Source of the DNA: RUG12461 sp045657665
GTDB lineage: Bacteria; Bacillota; Clostridia; Lachnospirales; Lachnospiraceae
Reading direction: 5' to 3'
Length of the DNA stretch: 64,000 bases
NCBI GenBank assembly: GCA_045657665.1
Contig: JAZOTN010000020.1
Location: 1-64,000, forward strand
Of the stretch, positions 7,228 to 15,639 are shown in pieces. How positions within the stretch are numbered: position 1 is the first letter of the stretch; each line of letters starts with the position of its first letter. Made by a program: the position numbers and the translations under genes. A model generated the notes under the pieces. The model saw only the letters and a program-made list of their open reading frames with translations, had not been told where the DNA came from and did no database searches.

Positions 7228-9903
7228 TTACCCGACCTCCAGGTTTTTCGCCTCAAAATCCACCGCCGTCACCGGTGCGCCGAAGTAAAAGCCCTGTATA
7301 TACTGCACCTTCATCTCACGCAGTTTTTCAAGCTGAGCCTCCTCTTCCACACCCTCCACGCAGATCTGGATGCCGATCGTATCGGCAAGCTGCGTCGTCA
7401 TGCGGACAAACACCTCCGAATACTCATCTCTGCCGATATCAATCACAAAACACCGGTCGATCTTGATAATGTCGATCGGAAGTTCCCGAATATGATTCAA
7501 AGAAGAGTAACCGGTTCCGAAATCATCCAGCGCGATCCATACACCCACCTTTTTGATCTCCGCGAGGATCTGCTTCATACGAACCATGTCATTGATTGCA
7601 AGGCTCTCCGTCACCTCCAGCGTCAGATTCGTCGGGCGAATCTTCGTCCGCTTGATCACATCGCGGATCTTTTCCGCAATATCACTCTGCAGAAGCTGCA
7701 CCACGGAAAGATTGACATTGATCCGGTATTCGGGGTGTCCCATGTCATTCCAGTATTTACAGTGCTTGCACGCCTCTTCCAGCACATGGTCTCCAATCTG
7801 GACAATCAGCCCCAGGTATTCTGCCAGCGGAACAAAATCCACGGGAGAGATAAAACCAAGTTCCTTGGAATTCCACCGCACCAACGCCTCCGCACCGTGG
7901 CACTGGTCAACACCGTCGCGGATATCGGTAACGGGCTGGTAGTATACTTCAAATTCCTTACAGCCATTCATAACGGCTTCGCGGAGATGGCGCTCCATAT
8001 CAATACGCTTCACCTGAGTCATGGCAACATTGTCATCGTAATAGACAATGTGGTTCTTGCCGTTTTTCTTTGCCTCATAGAGTGCTATATCGGCCTTTTT
8101 GATGATATCGTCCGCGGTGTCTTTTTCTCCCGGGAACCTCACGATCCCCATGCTGATCGTACAGTAATAATCCTCTCCGTTAAGGTACCATGGTTTATGG
8201 AATGTCTCACGGACTTCTTCCAGAGTCTCCTGAAGCATGTAATACTGGTGCACGCTCAAAATAATGGCAAACTCATCTCCACCCATGCGGTAGCAGGTGT
8301 TTTCCACTCCCGGGATCTTTTGAAGGGCGATTGCGATGAGCTTGAGGAGCATGTCGCCGTATTGATGACCGATCCCGTCATTGATATGTTTGAAATCATC
8401 CAGATCAATGTAAAGAAGCGCCCCTTCTCCTCCGAGTTCGTTCGCCTCCTCAATAAAGTGATCCAGGTCCGCCTCGCACCGCATGCGGTTATAAAGGCCT
8501 GTCAGGTAATCGTTATTTGCCTGTTTTTCAACTCGCTGCTGGTACAGCTTTTTGGCAGTGATATCATAAATCGTATAAAGGTTGACGTCTGTTCCGTCTA
8601 CCCACTGGATCTCCGTAAATCGATAATCATACCAGCGGTCCTCCCGGTCGGAATAGACCTCCGTAAAGCCCTTCTCGGCCTCTTCCTCCTTCTGTGTGAA
8701 AAGCGTGTCGATATCCGTTACGTCCCCGCTCTTGGAAAAAAGATTGCGGAAGGTCTGATTCATGAACAGGATCTTCCTGGTGGCCGGGTCCTCAACGTAG
8801 ATCCCGCAGCCGACGTTTTCGAGGATCGCCTCCAGGGACGCATAGGAACTGGCAAGCGAATTCTTTGCAATCCGCTTGTTCAAAATGCTCTGAATGATCT
8901 GGCGGACATCATTGAGAAACTTCACGTCCCCGACATCCCAGGTGCGGTCGTTTTCATTTTCGACAAAACACAGGTACATTCCGACCTTGCCGTTGACCTC
9001 CACCGGAAGGCTCACTGCCGCACGGATATTATGCTCTTCAAAAAGGTTTTCGAAGCTTTCCGGTTTCATGGAATCACTGGAAACCATGTAAGGCTTTCCG
9101 GTCAGAAACGGCAGTCTCTTCGCACTCAGATGCTGGACTTTATGCAGATAGGAAACGCCTTTTTTCCCAACCCATTCGCAGATCATATCCACATGCTTCC
9201 CGTCCCTTGAAAGGCGGAGCAGGCTCGCGCTGCCGAGTTCCAGATAGATGACCGTCTGTTCCAGGATGTCGTTGACGATCTTGGCAAAACTCTTCTCGCT
9301 TTCCAGCATCTGAACGATGGATGTGACCGCTTCATTCCGGCGGAGCTGTTTCTCCGCCTCTTCTTTTGCTTCGATACTCTTTTTCGCTTCCTGCTGGGCA
9401 GAAAGCTCGTCCTTTTTAACCGTAAGGAACTGTTTGGACAGGGTCTCCAGGAATTCGAGCGCGCGGTAAAACTGCTTCTCTGTCGTCGTGACAAGATAAT
9501 TCGGGATATTCGGATTTTCCTCCCCCTCTTCCCGGATGATCGCGATAACAACCCAGAGCGCCGTAAGCTCTCCCTTTACGCGGACCGCCACACCGCAACA
9601 ACGGATGAACGGTTCTCCGATCTCCTCCTCCACCACATTCTCGATCTTGGAATCAATCAGCTTGTTCAGGAGGCTTAGGTACTGATCCATCCCGACCTTG
9701 CTGTATAGATAGCTCAGCTCTTCCTTTTCACCGTAGGCCTTCGTGATAACACCGTTGGTACGCGAAAAACAGACTGCATATACATTGTTTGCAGCACAAA
9801 AACGGTCTTGCAGCTCCTGCATAAGACCGTTATCCAAAAAATCGTGTTCAGGCGACTTTATATTCTTCGATTTTACTATCTTCTCTATCTTCGCATCAGC
9901 CAT
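7228..9903 (-). CDS. GGDEF-EAL cyclic-di-GMP protein with GAF and PAS domains
   Basis: The 891-residue protein has no membrane segment, so it is cytoplasmic. An N-terminal region of unknown fold (about 25-150) contains Cys35, Cys45 and Cys102-103 and may be a redox or metal sensor. A short coiled coil (160-195), a GAF-like domain (200-340) and a PAS-like domain (350-455) follow. The diguanylate cyclase motif GGDEF is intact at 541-545, and I see no RxxD inhibitory site just before it. The phosphodiesterase part keeps EAL at 672-674 and DDFGTGYS near 796, so both activities are possible. The leader is structured and no clear Shine-Dalgarno precedes the ATG. It is 3 bases upstream of the acyltransferase gene. 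Confidence 0.93.
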   Translation of the reverse strand: MADAKIEKIVKSKNIKSPEHDFLDNGLMQELQDRFCAANNVYAVCFSRTNGVITKAYGEKEELSYLYSKVGMDQYLSLLNKLIDSKIENVVEEEIGEPFIRCCGVAVRVKGELTALWVVIAIIREEGEENPNIPNYLVTTTEKQFYRALEFLETLSKQFLTVKKDELSAQQEAKKSIEAKEEAEKQLRRNEAVTSIVQMLESEKSFAKIVNDILEQTVIYLELGSASLLRLSRDGKHVDMICEWVGKKGVSYLHKVQHLSAKRLPFLTGKPYMVSSDSMKPESFENLFEEHNIRAAVSLPVEVNGKVGMYLCFVENENDRTWDVGDVKFLNDVRQIIQSILNKRIAKNSLASSYASLEAILENVGCGIYVEDPATRKILFMNQTFRNLFSKSGDVTDIDTLFTQKEEEAEKGFTEVYSDREDRWYDYRFTEIQWVDGTDVNLYTIYDITAKKLYQQRVEKQANNDYLTGLYNRMRCEADLDHFIEEANELGGEGALLYIDLDDFKHINDGIGHQYGDMLLKLIAIALQKIPGVENTCYRMGGDEFAIILSVHQYYMLQETLEEVRETFHKPWYLNGEDYYCTISMGIVRFPGEKDTADDIIKKADIALYEAKKNGKNHIVYYDDNVAMTQVKRIDMERHLREAVMNGCKEFEVYYQPVTDIRDGVDQCHGAEALVRWNSKELGFISPVDFVPLAEYLGLIVQIGDHVLEEACKHCKYWNDMGHPEYRINVNLSVVQLLQSDIAEKIRDVIKRTKIRPTNLTLEVTESLAINDMVRMKQILAEIKKVGVWIALDDFGTGYSSLNHIRELPIDIIKIDRCFVIDIGRDEYSEVFVRMTTQLADTIGIQICVEGVEEEAQLEKLREMKVQYIQGFYFGAPVTAVDFEAKNLEVG

Positions 9904-9910
9904 CTCATCG

Positions 9911-9926
9911 ATTAACGCCAGTTAAT
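9911..9926 (-). promoter_or_regulatory. Small hairpin just before the GGDEF-EAL start codon
   Basis: Six-base perfect arms (ATTAAC/GTTAAT) enclose a four-base loop. It ends eight bases before the start codon at 9903, in the place where a ribosome binding site would be expected, and may affect translation. Confidence 0.5.
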
Positions 9927-9933
9927 ATCTGTC

Positions 9934-9947
9934 TCAGTTCGTACTGA
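9934..9947 (-). promoter_or_regulatory. Middle hairpin in the GGDEF-EAL leader
   Basis: Five-base arms TCAGT/ACTGA enclose a four-base loop. It lies between the large hairpin at 9951-9990 and the small hairpin at 9911-9926, giving three consecutive stem-loops in one leader. Confidence 0.45.
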
Positions 9948-9950
9948 CCC

Positions 9951-9990
9951 GATACCGTAACACTCATGCTTCGCATTCGTGAACGGTATC
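9951..9990 (-). promoter_or_regulatory. Large 5' leader hairpin of the GGDEF-EAL gene
   Basis: The 40-base element has perfect outer arms GATACCGT/ACGGTATC, an internal CAC/GTG helix and a terminal ATGC/GCAT helix closed by a GAA loop. It begins about five bases after the predicted start site of the promoter at 10002-10030. There is no T-tract, so it is not a simple terminator. I see no match to the known c-di-GMP riboswitch cores. Confidence 0.65.
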
Positions 9991-10001
9991 TGGCTATAAT
10001 C

Positions 10002-10030
10002 ATCATAATTGTTTCACCCCTACAAGTCAA
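10002..10030 (-). promoter_or_regulatory. Sigma-A promoter for the GGDEF-EAL gene
   Basis: On the minus strand TTGACT (10025-10030) and TATGAT (10002-10007) are 17 bases apart. The -35 box overlaps the 3' end of the UDP-sugar pyrophosphorylase gene. The leader from the expected start site to the ATG would be about 90 bases. Confidence 0.7.
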
Positions 10031-11249
10031 TTCCGTTTCGGCGGAGGAGCTCCCTCGCGCTTTCCACAGAATCGACCCCCGTCTTGTTCTTGATCGGCGC
10101 AAATTCCTTCTCCCTCTCCACCTCAAACGCCAGGCAGCGATCCATCTCATGCACCATATCGAGCACAAGTGCCTCATACTTGTATCCGTTCGGTTCTGAC
10201 GGTTTCACCTGCCCTCCGCTCCCCGAAAGATATGGGATCTTTTTCTCCACGCGGTGGAACGGGAGCGCTTTGTCCGCGATGCGACGGAGTTCCTTCACAT
10301 CGAAAAGGTAGTTTAAGATCACCCCGAAGTCATAGGCATTTTCCCCGTTCTCATTCTTTGCTCCCATCAGCTCCGGCGTCAGTTCGTAATACTCGATGAT
10401 CGAGGGTCTTCCGTCCTCCAGACAGATCGCACCGACCTTTTCGTCCGGCGCGCTTTTTTTGATCACCTTTTCCCCGACCAGACAGTTTTCCCGGATCGTC
10501 GCACCAATAAATACCGGATCCGCGATCCGCTGCAGGACATTGTCTACCGCAAACACATTCAGCCATTCGATCCCTTTTTCATTCATGCGCTTTCCGATTT
10601 CTGTCCTCTCAAGGGATAAAAACCATCCGCCGTTTCCGTTTGGGGAAGTTGCCATCCGGTCCTTTTCCTCCAGATAGATCTGCCCCTCATAGTCCGTCGC
10701 GGGAGCCGTTTCCTGACGGAAGAAAAAGACATGCTCCTTTTCATATCCGAAATACTGCTTCTCCTCAAAAAAAGCACGGGTCTTTTCATCGTTTTTTTCA
10801 GAAGTCATCACATAGAGATCGATGAAGGTCCCGCTTTCCCTGACAACATCCATGAGGTTTTCCACCAGACGCTGAAAGATAAAAACATCCTTTGTGATGC
10901 CGATATTGTAAACCCCTTTCGGATCATCCGAACCGAGACGCGTACCCATTCCGCCGGCAAGCAGCACAGCAGCCACCTTCCCTTCCCGGATCGTCTGAAG
11001 CCCGACATTGCGGAATTCTTCTTTTCTTTCTTCAATTTCGGAAAGGCGCATTGCATCCATGGGCGTGATCACACCACGCTTCCCTCCGGTCGTATCCGTA
11101 AGAGTGGAAAGTACGGAAAAATCCGTCTCCATGATCTGACTGCAAAGTCTGTCCCTGCCTGCATTATCCAGCTCATCAAAATAGCGGAGAATGTTTTTTT
11201 GATCATACTGCTCCGCCTTTTTTCTTGCCTCTTCCCAAATACCTGACAT
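10020..11249 (-). CDS. UDP-sugar pyrophosphorylase (UDPGP family)
   Basis: The enzyme should transfer UMP from UTP to a sugar 1-phosphate, most likely N-acetylglucosamine or glucose. The nucleotide-binding signature LLAGGMGTRLG lies at residues 96-106 with the following conserved Pro-Lys (K112), and the family pattern of an NGNGG-type uridine-binding loop is visible near residue 205. I chose the internal ATG at 11249 because GGAGGAG lies six bases before it; the frame extends 35 residues upstream but that part overlaps sigH and lacks a ribosome site. The protein is then 409 residues, shorter than eukaryotic members. It follows sigH by 25 bases. Substrate preference cannot be read from sequence. 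Confidence 0.88.
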   Translation of the reverse strand: MSGIWEEARKKAEQYDQKNILRYFDELDNAGRDRLCSQIMETDFSVLSTLTDTTGGKRGVITPMDAMRLSEIEERKEEFRNVGLQTIREGKVAAVLLAGGMGTRLGSDDPKGVYNIGITKDVFIFQRLVENLMDVVRESGTFIDLYVMTSEKNDEKTRAFFEEKQYFGYEKEHVFFFRQETAPATDYEGQIYLEEKDRMATSPNGNGGWFLSLERTEIGKRMNEKGIEWLNVFAVDNVLQRIADPVFIGATIRENCLVGEKVIKKSAPDEKVGAICLEDGRPSIIEYYELTPELMGAKNENGENAYDFGVILNYLFDVKELRRIADKALPFHRVEKKIPYLSGSGGQVKPSEPNGYKYEALVLDMVHEMDRCLAFEVEREKEFAPIKNKTGVDSVESARELLRRNGIDL

Positions 11250-11274
11250 GATATCTCCTCCTTTTCCTGTTATC

Positions 11275-11865
11275 TCATCCCGGGTTCCGGTCTCCACCAA
11301 GTTTTTGCCGTACCCTGTGCAACGCATTGTCAATTGATTTCGGACTTTTTCCAAGATATTCCGCGATCTTCTGATACGTCATCCCGGAAAGATAGAGCGT
11401 CAGAGCCTTCTTTTCCAGATCTGAAAGCTTCTCCGCTGCAGCGCGACGCATATCCTCAATGTCCTCCGCCCGGATCACCAGCTCCTCGGGACTCATTTCC
11501 TGAAGCGACAGAAAGATCTCTTCAAGGGACTCCGTCCCTTCGCTCACATCGATCGAAACATAGCTGTTCAGCGGTGTATTCTTTTTCCGGTTGCTCGCTT
11601 CGATCGCTGTATAAAGCTGTCTAGTGATGCAAAGCTCCGCAAAATGGCGGAAAGACGCCTCCTTCGCATCATCATAATCACGGATTGCCTTGAAAAGCCC
11701 GATCATTCCTTCCTGGATCAGGTCATCCTGCTCGCCGCCTATGAGAAACAGCGCATTCGCTTTGCTCCTCACCAGATTTTTATATTTCTCCATCAAATAA
11801 TCCGTCACCCCGGAACTTCCGCTCCGAAGCAGACGGATCAGTTCCTCATCGGATCTTTCTTCCAT
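11275..11865 (-). CDS. sigH: RNA polymerase sporulation sigma factor SigH
   Basis: SigH (Spo0H) directs transition-state and early sporulation genes. The 196-residue protein has sigma region 2 with the core-binding segment around DDLIQEGMIGLFKAIRDYD, and a region 4 helix-turn-helix near the C-terminus (LSGMTYQKIAEYLGKSPKSI). Length and spacing fit SigH rather than an ECF factor because region 2 carries the longer sporulation-type pattern. The gene follows rlmB after 15 bases, the same order as cysS-mrnC-rlmB-(yacP)-sigH in Bacillus; the yacP (NYN nuclease) gene that normally lies between is missing here. Confidence 0.93.
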   Translation of the reverse strand: MEERSDEELIRLLRSGSSGVTDYLMEKYKNLVRSKANALFLIGGEQDDLIQEGMIGLFKAIRDYDDAKEASFRHFAELCITRQLYTAIEASNRKKNTPLNSYVSIDVSEGTESLEEIFLSLQEMSPEELVIRAEDIEDMRRAAAEKLSDLEKKALTLYLSGMTYQKIAEYLGKSPKSIDNALHRVRQKLGGDRNPG

Positions 11866-11880
11866 ACTCTCCCCTTTTTT

Positions 11881-12675
11881 TCACCTGCCCATGCGCTGAC
11901 GCAGGATCTCATACGCCAGAACGCCGCAGGCAACCGAAGCATTGAGGGAATCAATATCCCCTTTCATCGGGATCCTCGCATGCATGTCGCACGCCTCTCT
12001 CACAAGCCTCGAAACACCCTTTCCTTCATTGCCGATCACAAGTGCGATAGGGCCCTTCAGGTCCAGATCGTACATCACATCACCATCCATGTCCGCACAT
12101 ACGAACCAGAGTCCCCGTTCCTTTAATTCGCGGATCGTATTCGTCAGGTTCGTGACTTTAGCAACGCCGGTATGATAGATCGCGCCTGCCGAGGACTTCG
12201 CCACCGTCTGCGTCATCCCTACCGCACGGTGCTTTGTGATCACAACGCCATGTGCGCCGACAAGGTTCGCTGTACGGATGATCGCACCGAGATTGTGCGG
12301 ATCCTCAATCTCATCCAAAAGGATGAGGAAAGGTGGCTCCCCTTTTTTCTCCGCAAGCGCAAAGAAATCATCGATCCCGGCATAGGCAAACGCCGCGGTC
12401 ACAGCAATCACTCCCTGATGGTGTCCCCCCGGCGACATCTGGTCCATGCGCTCTTTCGAAAGGAATTGTACGATGGAGCCGGCTTTTTCCGCCTCCCGCA
12501 GGATCGTCCGGATCGGACCGTCCTTTAAGCCCTGCTGCACAAAGAGTTTGTCTACCGTGGTACCGGAACGGAATGCTTCGATCACGGGATTTCGTCCTTC
12601 GATCCTGGTTCCGGGTTCATTTTCCTCCCTGATCCCGTCGCTCTTTTGCCTTGCTTCTTTCTCACTCATCATCAC
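11881..12675 (-). CDS. rlmB: 23S rRNA (guanosine-2251-2'-O)-methyltransferase RlmB
   Basis: This SPOUT-class (TrmH family) enzyme methylates the ribose of a guanosine in the 23S rRNA peptidyl-transferase region. An N-terminal substrate-binding domain is followed by the knotted methyltransferase domain with the three family motifs: NLGAIIRTA, the NEGKG loop, and the SLNASVA segment that forms the SAM-binding knot. The 264-residue length is typical. The start overlaps the end of mrnC by 14 bases, which suggests translational coupling. Confidence 0.95.
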   Translation of the reverse strand: MMMSEKEARQKSDGIREENEPGTRIEGRNPVIEAFRSGTTVDKLFVQQGLKDGPIRTILREAEKAGSIVQFLSKERMDQMSPGGHHQGVIAVTAAFAYAGIDDFFALAEKKGEPPFLILLDEIEDPHNLGAIIRTANLVGAHGVVITKHRAVGMTQTVAKSSAGAIYHTGVAKVTNLTNTIRELKERGLWFVCADMDGDVMYDLDLKGPIALVIGNEGKGVSRLVREACDMHARIPMKGDIDSLNASVACGVLAYEILRQRMGR

Positions 12676-13096
12676 TTACCGCCTTTTTGATAAGCTCCAG
12701 CATCCGGTCTGTACGGTCGGAAAGATAAAGATATCCGATCAGCGCTTCGAATCCGGTCGCTCTCCTGTAATCTGCCTTTGACGCATTCTTTGCGGTGGTC
12801 GGGGAATTTGCGTTGCGTCCCCTCCTGAAAACATCCGTCTCCTCTTCCGAAAGCATAGACTCGATCCGGTCCATCGCTTTTGCCTGGGCAGATGCTTTGA
12901 CGATCGAAGCCGTTTCATGATGAAGACGAGTTGGTCTCGCATTTCCTTTTCCGACAACGATCGTGCGGATCACAAGGTCATAGATCCCATCCCCGATGAA
13001 AGCGAGTGTAAGGGGCGAATAGGTCTTTAAATCCACATCCCCGATCCCGAACTTCCGGCGGATATAGGAGTCAAATCCCATCAGGCCCTCTTCCAT
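12662..13096 (-). CDS. mrnC: Mini-ribonuclease III
   Basis: MrnC matures the ends of 23S rRNA precursors. The 144-residue protein is an RNase III catalytic domain without the dsRNA-binding domain, as expected for the Mini-III family: an FIGDGIYDLVIR-type signature with the catalytic acidic residues near the N-terminus and a second acidic segment around FEALIGYLYL. The ATG at 13096 is preceded by GAGGG at good distance; a second ATG at 13081 overlaps the cysS stop and cannot be excluded. The gene overlaps cysS upstream and rlmB downstream. Confidence 0.93.
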   Translation of the reverse strand: MEEGLMGFDSYIRRKFGIGDVDLKTYSPLTLAFIGDGIYDLVIRTIVVGKGNARPTRLHHETASIVKASAQAKAMDRIESMLSEEETDVFRRGRNANSPTTAKNASKADYRRATGFEALIGYLYLSDRTDRMLELIKKAVSDDE

Positions 13097-14487
13097 TTCA
13101 CGCCCTCTCTGGTATCCTCCAGGATGATGCCTTTCTGAAGGAGTTCATCCCTGATCTCGTCCGCTCTTGCGAAGTTCTTTTCCTTTCTTGCTGTCTGTCG
13201 TTCTTCGATGAGTTTTTCAATCGCCTCATCAAGGATCTCCTCTTCTTTTTCCAGCGTAAGTCCAAGAACCCCGGAAAGCAGAAGGAGACGCTCTTTCAAG
13301 GCTTTCAGATACTCTGCGGAATGTCCTTCTGCAGTATTCTGGTTAATGAATTTTACAAGCTCGAATACCGCCGTAACGGCGTCCGCGGTATTGCAGTCAT
13401 CCTCCATGGCTTCTTCAAACCGCTCGCGGAAAGCATCGGCAGAGGAAAGCAGCGTTTTTTCTTCGTCGGTCGCTCCGTCCGTCCCAGCGTTCCGGATCAG
13501 AAATGCCAGATTGTCCGCCGCCGTCCGGATCCGATCAAGTCCGTTCTTCGCAGCCTCCATCAGCTCCTCACTGAAATTAAGCGGGGAGCGGTAATGCGCA
13601 GACAGCATAAAGAAACGGACAACCTGCGGATCATATTTATCCAGGATCTCGCGCACCGTGAAGAAATTGCCGGCGGACTTGCTCATCTTGTGATTATCGA
13701 TATTGAGAAACCCGTTGTGCATCCAGTAGTGTGCGAACGGCACGCCGTTTGCTGCTTCCGACTGGGCGATCTCATTCTCATGATGCGGAAAGATCAGGTC
13801 TTCTCCACCAGCATGGATATCTATGGTATCTCCTAAGTATTTCCTGCTCATCACAGAGCATTCAATGTGCCATCCCGGGCGCCCTTCGCACCATGGAGAT
13901 TTCCAGAAAGGCTCCCCCTCTTTTTTCGGCTTCCAGAGAACGAAATCGAGTGGATCTTCCTTCTGCTCACCTGTCACCTTGATGTCACGGTGTCCGCCCT
14001 CCAGATCATCCAGATTTTTATGCGAAAGCTTGCCATATTCCCTGAAAGATCTCGTCCGGTAGTATACGGTACCGTCCTTTGCAACGTACGCATGACCTTT
14101 TTCGATCAGTGTTCCGATCATGCCGATCATCCCGTCGATCTCTTCCGTTGCCTTTGGATGCGTTGTCGCAGGCATGACGTTGAGAGAAGTCATATCCTTT
14201 TTGCATTCTTCGATATACCGCTCGCTGATCTCCTCTGCAGAAACTCCCTCTTCATTTGCCTTTTTGATAATCTTGTCGTCCACATCCGTAAAATTGGAGA
14301 CATAATTCACCTCATATCCCTTGTATTCCATATACCGACGAAAGGTGTCAAAAACGATCATCGGTCTCGCATTGCCGATATGGATCAGGTTATACACGGT
14401 CGGCCCGCAGACATACATGGACAGTTTTCCTTCGCTGATCGGTGTAAACTCTTCTTTTTTTCTTGTTAACGTATTAAAAATCTTCAT
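13081..14487 (-). CDS. cysS: Cysteinyl-tRNA synthetase
   Basis: Class I synthetase charging tRNA-Cys. The HIGH-type motif appears as HIGNA near residue 36 and the KMSKS motif is exact in the middle of the protein. Zinc ligands typical of CysS are visible (CGPTVYN near the N-terminus and the CSVMS and HHENE segments). The start at 14487 is chosen because GAAGGGAA precedes the ATG; an upstream in-frame ATG at 14535 would run into the long hairpin at 14506-14566. The protein is then 468 residues, normal length. I found no T-box leader. Downstream overlap with mrnC by 16 bases. Confidence 0.97.
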   Translation of the reverse strand: MKIFNTLTRKKEEFTPISEGKLSMYVCGPTVYNLIHIGNARPMIVFDTFRRYMEYKGYEVNYVSNFTDVDDKIIKKANEEGVSAEEISERYIEECKKDMTSLNVMPATTHPKATEEIDGMIGMIGTLIEKGHAYVAKDGTVYYRTRSFREYGKLSHKNLDDLEGGHRDIKVTGEQKEDPLDFVLWKPKKEGEPFWKSPWCEGRPGWHIECSVMSRKYLGDTIDIHAGGEDLIFPHHENEIAQSEAANGVPFAHYWMHNGFLNIDNHKMSKSAGNFFTVREILDKYDPQVVRFFMLSAHYRSPLNFSEELMEAAKNGLDRIRTAADNLAFLIRNAGTDGATDEEKTLLSSADAFRERFEEAMEDDCNTADAVTAVFELVKFINQNTAEGHSAEYLKALKERLLLLSGVLGLTLEKEEEILDEAIEKLIEERQTARKEKNFARADEIRDELLQKGIILEDTREGVKWKRA

Positions 14488-14505
14488 GATGTTCCCTTCA
14501 TCTAT

Positions 14506-14566
14506 AAAGAGGCTGTCACATGAGCCGCATAGCATATGTGTGCGACTGATGCGACGGCCTCTTTTT
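14506..14566 (-). terminator. Long intergenic hairpin between the DHH gene and cysS
   Basis: Arms AAAGAGGC...GTC.CAT.AG and their near-complement pair over about 16 of 19 positions, with a further CGCA/TGCG helix inside. An A-rich run precedes it and CTCTTTAT follows on the minus strand. It may end the DHH phosphoesterase transcript or form the 5' structure of cysS mRNA; the T-tract is modest, so termination is not certain. Confidence 0.55.
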
Positions 14567-14596
14567 CATCAACCTTGTTTCGTTCCCGCGCAGCTC

Positions 14597-15523
14597 TTAT
14601 GCGTTTGCCAGATCACAAAGTTCCTTTAACATCTTCGGAAGCTCTGTATCCATATTGTCATCGGTGAACTGACAGGTACCGACCTTCTCATGTCCTCCGC
14701 CGTTGTACTTCAGCATGAGGCTGCCCACATTGAGCTTACAGGTCTTGTTGAGGATACTGTAGCCGACTGCAGCCGAGCATCCTTTTCCGCCTTTGCCGGT
14801 CACGATCCATGCGGAAATGTTCTGATCCGGATACATACTGTAGATCATGAAACGGTTTCCGGTATAGATCGGGTCCACTCCGCGGAGATCGGAAATGATA
14901 ACATTTCCTTCAATGCGCGTATGTGCGGTGACCATCTCTTTGAACTTCTCTGTCTGCTCGTTGTATACTTCGATGCGCTCCTTAACATCCGGCATCGAAA
15001 GGATCTCTTCCGTCGACTTATCCTTGCATGCCACCATGAGTTTTTCCATGAGCTGATAATTGGAGACTGTAAACTCTCTCCAGCGTCCGAGGCCCGTCCT
15101 CGGATCCATGAGGAATCCGACCAGTATCCATCCGGTGGGATTCATCACTTCATCGATCGTAAGGTTTCCGGAATCCACCTTATCCACAGCCGTCATCATG
15201 TCATCAAAATTCGGGAAAGTCTCTTTTCCCCCGTAATACTCATAGATGATCCTGGCGCAGGATGGTGTTACCCTGCTCTCCCCTTTATATTTCCCGGCAA
15301 GCTCCAGTCTCTCATGCTCGCTGGAATGATGATCAAACCAGAGTCCACAGCCCGGAACATACGGCACGTTTGCAAGACAGTCATTCTCATCGATCGGGAC
15401 GACTCCATCCTGCAGATCCTTCGGATGTGCGTATGTCCAGCGGTCGATCACACCCGCCGCCAGAAGCAGAGCCCCGCATGCCAGTCCGTCAAAATCAGAA
15501 CGCGTTACCAATCTCATTGCCAT
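14597..15523 (-). CDS. DHH/DHHA1 family phosphoesterase
   Basis: The protein carries the DHH-superfamily acidic and histidine motifs: DFDG near the N-terminus, DHHSSE near residue 65, and the DHHA1 GGGHEKVG motif near the C-terminus. Members hydrolyse phosphodiester or phosphoanhydride bonds (nanoRNA, pApA, polyphosphate). I have seen close Lachnospiraceae proteins called exopolyphosphatase, but substrate is not proven. AAGGAGAGAG lies before the ATG at 15523; the upstream ATG at 15553 lacks this. The 308-residue protein sits between cysE and cysS, an insertion relative to the usual gltX-cysE-cysS order, and has its own promoter at 15606-15634. Confidence 0.85.
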   Translation of the reverse strand: MAMRLVTRSDFDGLACGALLLAAGVIDRWTYAHPKDLQDGVVPIDENDCLANVPYVPGCGLWFDHHSSEHERLELAGKYKGESRVTPSCARIIYEYYGGKETFPNFDDMMTAVDKVDSGNLTIDEVMNPTGWILVGFLMDPRTGLGRWREFTVSNYQLMEKLMVACKDKSTEEILSMPDVKERIEVYNEQTEKFKEMVTAHTRIEGNVIISDLRGVDPIYTGNRFMIYSMYPDQNISAWIVTGKGGKGCSAAVGYSILNKTCKLNVGSLMLKYNGGGHEKVGTCQFTDDNMDTELPKMLKELCDLANA

Positions 15524-15560
15524 AGTTTCTCTCTCCTTATCCGTTTCTTTCAAAACATTT

Positions 15561-15598
15561 ATGGTGCTGCCGCATCAGCGAAAATATAGCGGCACCAT
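15561..15598 (-). promoter_or_regulatory. 5' stem-loop of the DHH phosphoesterase transcript
   Basis: Arms ATGGTGC.CGC and GCG.GCACCAT pair with a three-base bulge. The element starts about one base after the expected start site of the promoter at 15606-15634. It could also act as a poor terminator for cysE, which ends at 15640, but the following T-tract is interrupted. Confidence 0.6.
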
Positions 15599-15605
15599 AC
15601 AGTTC

Positions 15606-15634
15606 ATTATAGAGTTACTTCGGTCAGAAATCAA
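15606..15634 (-). promoter_or_regulatory. Sigma-A promoter for the DHH phosphoesterase gene
   Basis: On the minus strand TTGATT (15629-15634) and a consensus TATAAT (15606-15611) are 17 bases apart, between the cysE stop and the stem-loop at 15561-15598. Confidence 0.8.
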
Positions 15635-15639
15635 GGATT

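Noticed and set aside
6577..9210. Very long open frame on the plus strand (877 codons) across the acyltransferase and GGDEF-EAL genes
   Set aside because: It is antisense to two genes with intact catalytic motifs, its translation is rich in His, Arg and Leu without any family motif, and it has no ribosome site.
9904..10019. c-di-GMP riboswitch upstream of the GGDEF-EAL gene
   Set aside because: I could not find the conserved GEMM core sequences; the hairpins present are of another kind.
11250..11354. N-terminal extension of the UDP-sugar pyrophosphorylase
   Set aside because: It overlaps the end of sigH and lacks a ribosome site, whereas GGAGGAG precedes the internal ATG.
14488..14596. T-box leader for cysS
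   Set aside because: The spacer is only 109 bases and has no T-box consensus; only a single long hairpin is seen.
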